Shown here in pieces: positions 15,713-22,944 of a stretch of DNA of 26,787 bases (positions are counted from its first letter, which is position 1; each line of letters begins with the position of its first letter). The notes beneath the pieces are model-generated. The model did not search any database and was not told the origin of the DNA. It worked only from the letters and a program-made list of their open reading frames with translations. Both the position numbers and the translations under genes were made by a program. Origin of the DNA: CAYXDO01 sp964463485. Lineage in GTDB: Bacteria > Myxococcota > Kuafuiibacteriia > Kuafuiibacteriales > Kuafuiibacteriaceae. Location of the stretch: assembly GCA_964463485.1 (NCBI GenBank), contig CAYXDO010000156.1, positions 1 to 26,787 on the forward strand, written 5' to 3'.

Positions 15713-16382
15713 ATCGCGAAGAAAGAGAAACCGTTCAACGACGCGTTCGCGGCGTTGAAAGCAAAGAAGGCGGAGCTCGTCAAAGACGAGCGCGCGCGCG
15801 CGGAGCCTCCCAAGAAAATCCTGCCGAAAAAACTCGAGCCCACCGAGGAGCTGAGCGACGCGGATGTCTTTTTGGCCGCCATGCAAGGATCACAACGAGT
15901 GAACAGAGACGGCCGAGGACGCGCCGGCGCGCCTCCGCCCCCCACCGCCGAACAGCTCCCGATCGTCGACGAGGACGCCGAAGTGCTCGCTGAGCTCGCG
16001 AGCCTCGTGGAAGGCACCGGCCACTTCGACATCTCGGACACCGACGAGTACGTCGAAGGCGCCGTCGAGGGCCTCGACCGCAGGATCTTGCGCTCGCTCA
16101 AACGCGGCGACTACTCAGTCGCGGCCCACGTCGACCTCCATGGCCTCACCCGCGATCCCGCTCGCGCGGCGGTCGAACAGTTCCTGCTCGACTCGCGTCG
16201 CCGCGGATACCGATGTGTGTTGGTCGTGCACGGGCGCGGGCACAACTCGAAAGACAACATTCCGGTGCTCAAGGGCTTGCTCAAGACCTGGTTCGAGCGC
16301 ACACGGATCGGCAATCACGTTCGCGACCGCCCGACCCCACGACGGAGGCGCTGGCGCGATCTACGTGTTGTTGAGGAAGTGA
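15713..16382 (+). CDS. Smr-domain protein gene, frame disrupted near the 3' end (possible pseudogene)
   Basis: The product resembles Smr/MutS2-C-terminal proteins, nucleic-acid-binding domains often with nuclease activity. Codons from 15713 read IAKKEKPFNDAFAALKAKK, just where a family member would start with Met-Ala-Lys-Lys, but the first codon is ATC, not ATG; the first ordinary start in frame is TTG at 15755. Smr motifs are HVDLHGLTRDPA (139-150) and VVHGRGHNSKD (HGRG at 173-176). After RIGNHV (to about 16321) the expected ending FATARPHDGGAGAIYVLLRK followed by TGA (16380-16382) appears one frame later (codons from 16320). The unshifted frame continues without a stop into dgkA, forming one open frame 15755-17071. 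Either the gene is broken, the sequence has an error, or a shift occurs in translation. Confidence 0.8.
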
Positions 16383-17071
16383 TGGCCGCCGAACCGAACC
16401 CTGGCCTGCTTCCCGTGCCCAAACAACGTCTCGAAGACAAGACCATCCCCTCGGAGATCCGAGCGCTCCAGAAAAAACGAAGCGCGGTCATCGCGTCGTT
16501 CGGCTTCGCCATCGCCGGGCTCCTCAGGACCCTCTGCTCGCAACGCAACATGAAGATCCACTGGGTCTCCGGCTTGGCCGTCATGCTCGTCGGCATGGCG
16601 CTCGACCTCGACATCGCGGCGCGCGCGGGCCTGATGTTCTGCGTCTTCCTCGTGATCGCGCTCGAGACTTTGAACACCGCGTTCGAGGCGTTCGTCGACC
16701 TGCACATCCGCGAGTTCGCCCACGCCGCGATGGTGGCGAAGGACGCCGCGGCCGGAGCGGTCTTCGTGATCGCGATGGGAGCGGTCGCCATTCTCTCCGA
16801 CGTGCTGCTCCACCGGTGGGAGATCGTGGAGGCAAGCGCGGTCGCGATCATGCGCACGATCGTGGTCGGCCTGCCGCTTCTGACGATGGTGGGGGTCGTG
16901 CTCGGCTCGAATCTCCGACCGGTTCTGCGCAATCTGATCGGCCTGGCGGCCCTCGGCGCCACCGGCTACCTCGCGGCCTGGTCGACGGACGTCGTCTTCA
17001 GCCTCGGCGCGTTCGCGTTCGTGCTCGTAGCGCTGTTCGCCCGACACAAAGAAGGCACTCTCGTCGCCTAG
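16382..17071 (+). CDS. dgkA: DgkA-family membrane diacylglycerol/undecaprenol kinase with extra C-terminal helices
   Basis: DgkA-type enzymes phosphorylate diacylglycerol or undecaprenol in the inner membrane. This 229-residue product has SFGFAIAGLLRTL (39-51) followed by RNMKIHWV. The core ALETLNTAFEAFVDL contains E95, N98 and E102, corresponding to the catalytic E/N/E set of E. coli DgkA, and AKDAAAGAVF (119-128) completes the motif. A normal DgkA is about 120 residues; here about 90 more follow, with at least two additional membrane segments, so the topology differs from the classic three-helix enzyme. The ATG shares its first base with the TGA of the in-register Smr ending (TGATG), implying coupling. 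In the other reading it is the C-terminal half of a fused frame. Confidence 0.87.
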   Translation: MAAEPNPGLLPVPKQRLEDKTIPSEIRALQKKRSAVIASFGFAIAGLLRTLCSQRNMKIHWVSGLAVMLVGMALDLDIAARAGLMFCVFLVIALETLNTAFEAFVDLHIREFAHAAMVAKDAAAGAVFVIAMGAVAILSDVLLHRWEIVEASAVAIMRTIVVGLPLLTMVGVVLGSNLRPVLRNLIGLAALGATGYLAAWSTDVVFSLGAFAFVLVALFARHKEGTLVA

Positions 17072-17127
17072 TCTGGTCCCGCGATTTGCCGCTTCACGGG
17101 ATCGCGTGGCAGGATCGGGGGTCAACG

Positions 17128-19089
17128 ATGGCGGGTCGGTCGCACGATCCGGGGATCGAAGGGCTGCCGACTCAGTCCATCAGCCCCGATGGGCCAGGGC
17201 TCGCCGCGAGCCCCCACGAGCCTATCCCGCGCGTCGATACCGAACCGAGCGGCGAGCCCTCCGAGAGCCCGCGCAAGCGAGCCGTTGGCGCCGACGAAAA
17301 CGAGCGGACCGCGAGCGTCGATGACGGCCCAGAAGACGAGAAGACCCAGGTCGCAAGCCCCTCCTCGCCGCCACCGCCCAAACACGCCAAACGCCCGCCC
17401 ACCGTAGCTCAGCGGATCCAGGATCGTCACCGACGTGATCAGCGCATCGGACAGGTCCTCGCCGGTCGCTACCGCCTCGAGCGGCTGATCGCCAAGGGAG
17501 GCATGGGCCGCGTGTACCTCGCGACGCAGCTTCCACTCGATCGTCCGGTCGCGGTGAAGGTGCTCAAACACGAGTTCCAAGAGAGCGACCCGAACTTCGT
17601 TCGCCGCTTCTTCCTCGAGGCGTCCACCTCGGCGCGGCTCACCCATCCGAACGTCATCACCGTTCACGACTACGGCGAGGACGAGGCGTCTGGGGAGCTC
17701 TTCATGGCGATGGAGTACGTCGAAGGCGTGCCGCTCTCCTACGCCATCGGCAACGCGGGCCCGTTCGTCGCCGAGCGGGTGTTCAACATCGGAATTCAGA
17801 TCTGCCGCGCGCTCCGAGAGGCGCACGAGCGCGGGATCATTCACCGCGACTTGAAGCCGGGCAACGTGATGCTGCTCGACAAAGGCGACGAGCCCGACGC
17901 CATCAAGGTGCTCGACTTCGGGCTCGCCAAGCTCGTGGAGCCCAAGGACGGAGAGAGCCCCTTTGGCTCTCCCGACGGACCCCACGGCGAGACCGACTTG
18001 ACCAAGTCCGGGACGCTGCTCGGCTCGCCGCGGTACATGTCTCCGGAGCAGATCAAAGGCGAGCCGCTCGACGGACGAACCGACATCTATTCACTCGGCG
18101 TGATGCTCTATCAAATGGCCGCGGGACGCCCACCCTTCTTGGGCGAGACCAGCGTCGACATCATTTACAAACACCTCCACGAAAAGCCCGGCCCGATCGG
18201 TCAAGTGAGCTACGCCGCCGACTGTCCGCCAGAGCTCGAGCTAATCATCGCCAAGTGCCTCGAGAAGAACCGCGACGCGCGTTTTCAATCGATGTCGCAA
18301 GTCATCGCCGCGCTGAAAACCGCCCGGCAGCTCGTGCTCGGCGGGCCCGCCGCGGAGGGCTCGCTGCCGTACGACTCTGGCGGGGCAGCTCGCGAGCGCC
18401 CGAGCTCGCGCCTCGACCGACCGCCGCTTGCGCTCGCTCCCACGGTCGAGCTCGAGCCCACGCCCCCTGAAACCAAGGAGGCGGCCTTTCGCGAGCCCGA
18501 GGTGGACCGAAGCGGGCCCGCAGCGTCGCGCCCGAAGCTCGAAGCGCCGGGGCGGTCGATGCCGTTGTGGGCCGGCGCAGGCGCGGCTGCGTTGGCGATC
18601 GCCGCGTTGGTCTTCGCGTCCACGCATGAAGCGGAGGCGCCTCTACCCCAAGCCCCCGAACCTCCGCCCGCGCGAGAGCCGCCGAAGCCAGAGGCTCCGC
18701 CTGCGCCCCAACGAGCGAACGTCGAGTTCGAGTCCTCACCATCAGGTGCGACGGTCGTCGAGGGAGGCAAGACCATCGGGACGACGCCGTTTGCCATCGA
18801 CGAACCCATGGGCACGACGCATCAGTTCGCTTTCCAGTTGGGCGGACACCAGGAGGCTCGCGTAGAAGCCGTCTTCGACGAGCCGCGCGAGAACGTGCGG
18901 GCGACGCTCATCCCCATCACTGCCGAGGAAGAAACCGACGAGCTTCGGCCCAGACACGAATCCACCGAGAAACAGAAACCCAAGAAAGCGGCCAAGAAAA
19001 AGCCGAAGAGAGAAGATCCCAAGACGGAGCCGGATGACGGCAAAGCTCCTCCAGACGTGTCAGACAGCTATCGACAGAATCCTTACTGA
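17128..19089 (+). CDS. Transmembrane Ser/Thr protein kinase with PEGA domain
   Basis: This is a Hanks-type (PknB-like) signalling kinase of 653 residues. The first ~110 are a Pro/Glu-rich disordered leader. The kinase domain runs from about 112 to 390: GRYRLERLIAKGGMGRVYL (glycine loop), AVKVL (ATP lysine), HRDLKPGNVMLL with H239-R240-D241, KVLDFGLAKL (DFG), GSPRYMSPEQIKG and DIYSLGVMLYQM. A hydrophobic segment (WAGAGAAALAIAALVFAS, about 481-498) should cross the membrane. The C-terminal part has a PEGA domain (NVEFESSPSGATVVEGG, about 531-600), usually extracytoplasmic and thought to bind surface ligands, then a Lys-rich tail. The start at 17128 has upstream GGGG; the frame is open further upstream only by overlapping dgkA. 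Substrates are unknown. Confidence 0.93.
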   Translation: MAGRSHDPGIEGLPTQSISPDGPGLAASPHEPIPRVDTEPSGEPSESPRKRAVGADENERTASVDDGPEDEKTQVASPSSPPPPKHAKRPPTVAQRIQDRHRRDQRIGQVLAGRYRLERLIAKGGMGRVYLATQLPLDRPVAVKVLKHEFQESDPNFVRRFFLEASTSARLTHPNVITVHDYGEDEASGELFMAMEYVEGVPLSYAIGNAGPFVAERVFNIGIQICRALREAHERGIIHRDLKPGNVMLLDKGDEPDAIKVLDFGLAKLVEPKDGESPFGSPDGPHGETDLTKSGTLLGSPRYMSPEQIKGEPLDGRTDIYSLGVMLYQMAAGRPPFLGETSVDIIYKHLHEKPGPIGQVSYAADCPPELELIIAKCLEKNRDARFQSMSQVIAALKTARQLVLGGPAAEGSLPYDSGGAARERPSSRLDRPPLALAPTVELEPTPPETKEAAFREPEVDRSGPAASRPKLEAPGRSMPLWAGAGAAALAIAALVFASTHEAEAPLPQAPEPPPAREPPKPEAPPAPQRANVEFESSPSGATVVEGGKTIGTTPFAIDEPMGTTHQFAFQLGGHQEARVEAVFDEPRENVRATLIPITAEEETDELRPRHESTEKQKPKKAAKKKPKREDPKTEPDDGKAPPDVSDSYRQNPY

Positions 19090-19239
19090 CGAAGCGCCCA
19101 AACTCATAGAAGGCCGCGCAGACCGAAGGCTGTAGGCTGTGCGAAAGTTGCAGGCGCTGGGCGGGCCACGGCCTGCAGAAGATCTTCGCGACGCCCGACA
19201 ACCCCGGGAAGTAGTAGAACAGACTGAGAAGGAACCACC

Positions 19240-20391
19240 CTGGCCGTCCGCCGACACATCTTCCGCTGGGATCTCGACAAGACATACTTGAAGGCCGAGA
19301 TCGAGACCGTACGCGACCTCGTGCGCACGGCGCGCGCGACCGCCGAGGAACGCGAGAACGTACCTGGCTCCGCGGCCCTCCTTCGAGGCATTCGCGCGGA
19401 TGCGCCTCCCGGCGGCGAGCACTACGTCTACTTCCTCTCCGGCTCCCCTGAGTCGCTCCGAAAAACCATCGAGCGCAAGCTCCAGCTCGACGGCGTCTCT
19501 CCCGACGGCGTCGTCCTCAAGCCGCAGCTGTCGAACCTCGTCCGAGGGCGCTTTCGCGCGGTCCGAAATCAGATCGCCTACAAGCTCGGCGCGCTCCTCC
19601 ACGGCCGCGCTCAGGCCCCGGTCCGCAGCGCCGAAACGCTCTTCGGCGACGACGCCGAGAGCGACGCTTTCATCTACGCGCTCTACGCAGATCTCGTCGC
19701 CGGTCGAGTCCCCGAGGCAGAGCTCGAGAAAGTCTTGCAGCGCGCCGGGGCCTATCCAGACCAAGTTCAACACATACGGAAGCTGCTCGAGTCGATCGTG
19801 CACGAGCGAGCCGTCGAGCGCATCGTCATCCACCTCGACCAACTCACTCCTCCCGCCGAGTTCTCGGATTTCTTCCCGCTCGCCGTTCCCATCTACAATC
19901 ACCTGCAGACGGCGCTGGTCTTGTGGCTCGATGGCCGAGTCAGCGCGCGCACCGTAGCCGAGGTCACGCGCGAGCTCGTCGCTTACGAATCCATCGAAGG
20001 ACCCAAGCCCCGCACCGAGGAGGAGCGCCTTTCGGCCAAGCCCGAGGCGCGACGCATCAGGCTCCTCAACTCCGCCGAGGACATCCTTCGCAGGCGACGC
20101 CTCGAGATCGAGCTCTGTCGCCTCGACGAGCTCGCGAGCGGGCTTCGACGCGAAGTTCGTGGCAACGGCCAAGCCGACGCGGCCGACGCCACGATCGAAG
20201 GGATCGCAGAACGCGCCGAGCACGTCCGCACCCGACCCCTGCCACGCAGCACCGAGCCCCCTTTCCCAGAGTCGAGCTGGCTCGAACGCCTAGAGCGCGA
20301 AGAGCTACGACAATCCAAGATTCGCGAAAAAAAGAAGAGCAAAAAGTCGAGCAAGCCCCAGGAACCTGCGCTCGAAGAAGGGCCCGCCTGA
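19240..20391 (+). CDS. HAD-like phosphatase, apparently CTG-initiated
   Basis: From the CTG at 19240 the 383-residue product begins MAVRRHIFRWDLDKTYLKAE and carries HAD phosphatase landmarks. Motif I is DLDKT (11-15, nucleophile D11 and D13), motif II is SGSPES (67-72), and the acidic motif is FGDDAESDAF (about 135-144). The layout resembles uncharacterised bacterial proteins related to phosphatidate phosphatase App1. I chose CTG because GAGAAGGAA lies six bases upstream and an in-frame stop at 19225-19227 excludes any longer start; the first conventional start, TTG at 19288, would delete motif I and give an inactive protein. The C-terminus is Lys/Glu-rich. The exact substrate is unknown. It lies 150 bp after the kinase gene and converges with bfr. 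Confidence 0.8.
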   Translation: MAVRRHIFRWDLDKTYLKAEIETVRDLVRTARATAEERENVPGSAALLRGIRADAPPGGEHYVYFLSGSPESLRKTIERKLQLDGVSPDGVVLKPQLSNLVRGRFRAVRNQIAYKLGALLHGRAQAPVRSAETLFGDDAESDAFIYALYADLVAGRVPEAELEKVLQRAGAYPDQVQHIRKLLESIVHERAVERIVIHLDQLTPPAEFSDFFPLAVPIYNHLQTALVLWLDGRVSARTVAEVTRELVAYESIEGPKPRTEEERLSAKPEARRIRLLNSAEDILRRRRLEIELCRLDELASGLRREVRGNGQADAADATIEGIAERAEHVRTRPLPRSTEPPFPESSWLERLEREELRQSKIREKKKSKKSSKPQEPALEEGPA

Positions 20392-20429
20392 TTCAACCAG
20401 ACGCCACGCCATGCCCGTCGGCGCCGTGC

Positions 20430-20903
20430 TCACTCCACGATCTGTTGCGCGAGATAGTTGGCCACGCCCACCTGCTGAATCAAAGTGAGCTGAGCCTCGA
20501 TCCAGTCCACGTGCTCCTCCTCGCTGTGCAAAATCTCTTCGACCAGCAGCCGGCTGCCATTGTCGTTGGCCGTGCGGCACGTCTCCACCGCCACATTCAG
20601 CCGCTCGATCGCCATCTTCTCGAGCGCCAGGTCGAGCTCCAACATCTCGTTGACGTTCTCGCCGATGTTCACTTTGCCAAGCCGCTGGACGTTCGGTACC
20701 CCCTCCAGAAATAGAATCCGCTCGATCACCTCCTCGGCGTGCTTCATCTCGCCGATCGAGTGCTTGCGAATCGCCTTCTGAAGCCGCTCGTAGCCCCAGT
20801 TTTCACACATCTCCGAGTGCACGAAGTACTGATTGATGGCCGTCAGCTCGGCCGTGAGAATCTCGTTCAGTGCGTCGATGACCGGAGCTCCACCCAACTT
20901 CAT
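20430..20903 (-). CDS. bfr: Bacterioferritin
   Basis: Bacterioferritin forms a 24-subunit haem-containing shell that oxidises Fe(II) and stores it as a mineral core. The 157-residue product has the normal length and all expected ferroxidase ligands, shifted by one from E. coli numbering: E19, E52, H55, E95, E128 and H131. M53, in GEMKHAEEVIERILFLEG, matches the haem-ligating Met52. The N-terminus MKLGGAPVIDALNEILTAEL fits the family, supporting the ATG at 20903. It is divergent from the bfd gene, whose product reduces bacterioferritin iron for release, and a perfect 19-bp palindrome sits 41 bp upstream. Confidence 0.96.
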   Translation of the reverse strand: MKLGGAPVIDALNEILTAELTAINQYFVHSEMCENWGYERLQKAIRKHSIGEMKHAEEVIERILFLEGVPNVQRLGKVNIGENVNEMLELDLALEKMAIERLNVAVETCRTANDNGSRLLVEEILHSEEEHVDWIEAQLTLIQQVGVANYLAQQIVE

Positions 20904-20943
20904 GGCCTGGTGATGCCAGACCCACGACCCAAGGCCAAGCCCA

Positions 20944-20962
20944 GAACGCAGAATCTGCGTTC
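20944..20962. promoter_or_regulatory. Perfect 19-bp palindrome upstream of bfr
   Basis: GAACGCAGAATCTGCGTTC is a perfect 9+1+9 inverted repeat. It lies 41 bp before the bfr ATG (on the other strand), within the divergent bfr-bfd spacer, and does not resemble a Fur box. Its position suits an operator for a dimeric regulator of bfr or a stem-loop in the bfr leader. No U-tract follows the stem on either strand. Confidence 0.5.
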
Positions 20963-21192
20963 GCTCCTCCGAGCCTCTCCCGTTCGTAAGCGGTGAGCCA
21001 CAGCCGTCAGCCTCTGTAACACCAAGCGCTTACGGTGCCTTTTTCGAGCTGGCGAATGGAGCTCGCCTGCACAAATCGTTGAAATTGTTGGCCAAGCCAA
21101 AAAGCTGGGGGCTGAACGCTTACTCCCGTTCCCCAGACCGTCGGTCGGCAGGACGCTTCGCCGCACCCTCAACGATCGCTTGCGTTGCTAAT

Positions 21193-21211
21193 GAAAGTGA
21201 TTATCAATATC
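21193..21211. promoter_or_regulatory. Fur box in front of bfd
   Basis: GAAAGTGATTATCAATATC matches the 19-bp Fur consensus GATAATGATAATCATTATC at 15 of 19 positions. It stands out as AT-rich in a GC-rich region and ends eight bases before the bfd GTG, where it would overlap the promoter or transcript start. Repression under iron-replete conditions and induction of bfd on starvation would be expected. A fur gene lies at 10655-11173 in the same window. Confidence 0.8.
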
Positions 21212-21218
21212 AGCGAAC

Positions 21219-21434
21219 GTGTTGGTCTGTATCTGCCGAGCCGTACGTGAGCGGGACCTCGAGCGCGTCATTCAACTGGGCGCTCGCACGACGCGTGAGG
21301 TCTCACGAGCCTGCGGCGCGGGCACGTCCTGCGGCGCGTGTGTGCCCATGGTGCGAGACATGATCCAGCGTGCTCAGCGGGTTGGGGAGCACGAGTCGGG
21401 CGAGCACGCGGAAGCTCCTTGCCGCGCAAAGTAA
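21219..21434 (+). CDS. bfd: Bacterioferritin-associated ferredoxin (BFD-like [2Fe-2S] protein)
   Basis: BFD carries a [2Fe-2S] cluster and passes electrons to bacterioferritin so that stored iron is released. The 71-residue product begins MLVCICRAV and has the diagnostic cysteine pattern C4-x-C6-x31-C38-x2-C41 (GTSCGAC). The GTG at 21219 places the first cysteine at residue 4, as in known BFDs; TTG at 21222 would also be possible. No Shine-Dalgarno sequence is visible, so the mRNA may be leaderless or weakly translated. A Fur box precedes it and bfr is divergent, which together make the functional pairing strong. The last ~20 residues are variable. Confidence 0.92.
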   Translation: MLVCICRAVRERDLERVIQLGARTTREVSRACGAGTSCGACVPMVRDMIQRAQRVGEHESGEHAEAPCRAK

Positions 21435-21435
21435 C

Positions 21436-21450
21436 TGCTCGGGGCGAGCA
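21436..21450. terminator. Hairpin between convergent bfd and lipoprotein genes
   Basis: TGCTCG, a GGG loop and CGAGCA form a perfect six-pair stem directly after the bfd stop codon, in the 30-bp gap before the convergent gene's stop. There is no U-tract, so termination is suggested by position only. Confidence 0.3.
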
Positions 21451-21464
21451 TCGAGCTCACGAGC

Positions 21465-22871
21465 TCAGTACACGAATCGGTGCTCCGCGCTGGCTTTCGC
21501 ACCGTTCTTGTCCGTGACCTGCAGCCGAAGAACGAACCGAGACCCCAACGGTGCAGGCGGGAGTTGGAGGGTCCAGATATCGCTGGCGTGGGTACTCCAG
21601 ACGGTGCCCGGGCTAGAGTCGTCGGTCGCGATCGAAGCCTCCCAGCTCCAGTCGACCACATCGAAACCTTGCCAGGTTCGCGTGCCCACGAAGCTCGTGG
21701 CGCTTCCCGGCGATACGCCGACCGGGAGGTTGGTCGAGAACAGGGTCGGGCCGATATCGAGCTTCACGGACGTGGTTTGGTACTCTTCAGGCGCGTCCAT
21801 GTTTTGTGTCTCGAGGAAGATGCCGAGCTCCCCTTCGCCGAAAGGCTGCAGGCGTATGCAGGCTTGCGCGGGGCGCCCGCCGCATAGCTCCGAGTCTGTG
21901 CTCGGATCGAAGCGGACGACCATGGAATCGGCGTCGGCGCCTGTTCGCCACGCGTAGGCCATGCGGTCGGCGGGTCGGCCGCGCACGTCCGCGGCTACGA
22001 AGATGGTGTCGTAATTCGGGAGCACCGAGGTGACGTCGGCTCCCGAGGTCGACCGAGCCACGATGTCGACAGAGTACGGTTGCGCAACGGGCCCGAAGGG
22101 CTGGTACTCATCGCAGGTCGGTGGCTCGCTCGGGCTCCCGAACTGAGTATCTCGCCCTCGCCCTTTGCATCGTTCGACGATGTTCCCGTCCTTGGTGTCG
22201 TAGGTAGTCAGGTCAGTCTCGTATTCGCGATCGGAGCTGAAGTGGAAGACTCCGGTCCTGTACTCACCGGGCGCATCATCGGGGCTCGTGAAGGCAAAAT
22301 CGGATCCGCACAGCTGGCCGCGGAGGCGCTCCGCGTCGTCGTGCCACGACCAGCAGAGTTGGGTGACGTCGGTCGCCCCTCGCCCCAGCGCGACGTCCTC
22401 GGTGGTTTCGGAGCATGCGCCGTCGGTGCGGCGACAAGTGAGTCGCATCGACCACTCGCCTCCGACGCCGCCGAACTCACTCACGAAGGACGAGGAAGCG
22501 CAGGCGCCGGTCATCGCGGGCGCCCAAAAGCCGACGGTGTGGGTCGCGACGCAGGTCGGCTCAGCGACGCACTTACACGTCGCTGCCCCGCCGACGGTAT
22601 CGTTGTCGCACGACGAGCCGAAGCTGCACTCCGAATCGAGCCCGCAGGCGTCTCCGACCGCCTTGTCGGTCGCCAAGGCGTCGCCAGCTCCGCACACGGG
22701 TGTACAGGTGAGGGCCCCCGCGCCGTCGAGGGCGCAGAACCGCGCGAAACCGCCCCCCGCTGCCGGCGCGCACGCAGCTCCGGGAGAGTCACAAGGTTCG
22801 CCGGGCGGAGGCTTTGGGTTGCAAGCCACCAGCCCCAAGCAGAGGGCCAGTGCGATACGCGCGGGGTGCAT
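21465..22871 (-). CDS. Cysteine-rich lipoprotein of unknown function
   Basis: The 468-residue protein begins MHPARIALALCLGLVACNPK, a clear lipoprotein signal with lipobox LVAC and lipidation at C17. The N-terminal ~130 residues are cysteine-rich (CDSPGAACAP, CTPVCGAGD, CGLDSECSFGSSC, CKCVAEPTC), a spacing common in myxobacterial surface proteins and likely disulphide-bonded. The remainder is beta-rich; the last ~100 residues (FDVVDWSWEASI, RFVLRLQVTDKNGAKAS) look like an Ig/PKD-type fold. The frame extends upstream to 23030, but that would destroy the signal peptide and overlap the divergent gene, so I chose the ATG at 22871. No catalytic motif is seen and the family is not recognised. Confidence 0.82.
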   Translation of the reverse strand: MHPARIALALCLGLVACNPKPPPGEPCDSPGAACAPAAGGGFARFCALDGAGALTCTPVCGAGDALATDKAVGDACGLDSECSFGSSCDNDTVGGAATCKCVAEPTCVATHTVGFWAPAMTGACASSSFVSEFGGVGGEWSMRLTCRRTDGACSETTEDVALGRGATDVTQLCWSWHDDAERLRGQLCGSDFAFTSPDDAPGEYRTGVFHFSSDREYETDLTTYDTKDGNIVERCKGRGRDTQFGSPSEPPTCDEYQPFGPVAQPYSVDIVARSTSGADVTSVLPNYDTIFVAADVRGRPADRMAYAWRTGADADSMVVRFDPSTDSELCGGRPAQACIRLQPFGEGELGIFLETQNMDAPEEYQTTSVKLDIGPTLFSTNLPVGVSPGSATSFVGTRTWQGFDVVDWSWEASIATDDSSPGTVWSTHASDIWTLQLPPAPLGSRFVLRLQVTDKNGAKASAEHRFVY

Positions 22872-22944
22872 ACGCCAACCTAGGCCAACGAAGGCAGGAG
22901 CGCCAAAATCCTGCACTGGCCCGAGGAATGTGTAAGAATCACAG

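Noticed and set aside
16816..17127. Upstream extension of the Ser/Thr kinase frame
   Set aside because: It overlaps dgkA and its translation is Arg/Gly-rich without a domain; the ATG at 17128 has a ribosome site.
20900..21172. Minus-strand 90-codon frame upstream of bfr
   Set aside because: Covers the palindrome and the divergent promoter region, with no domain and poor composition.
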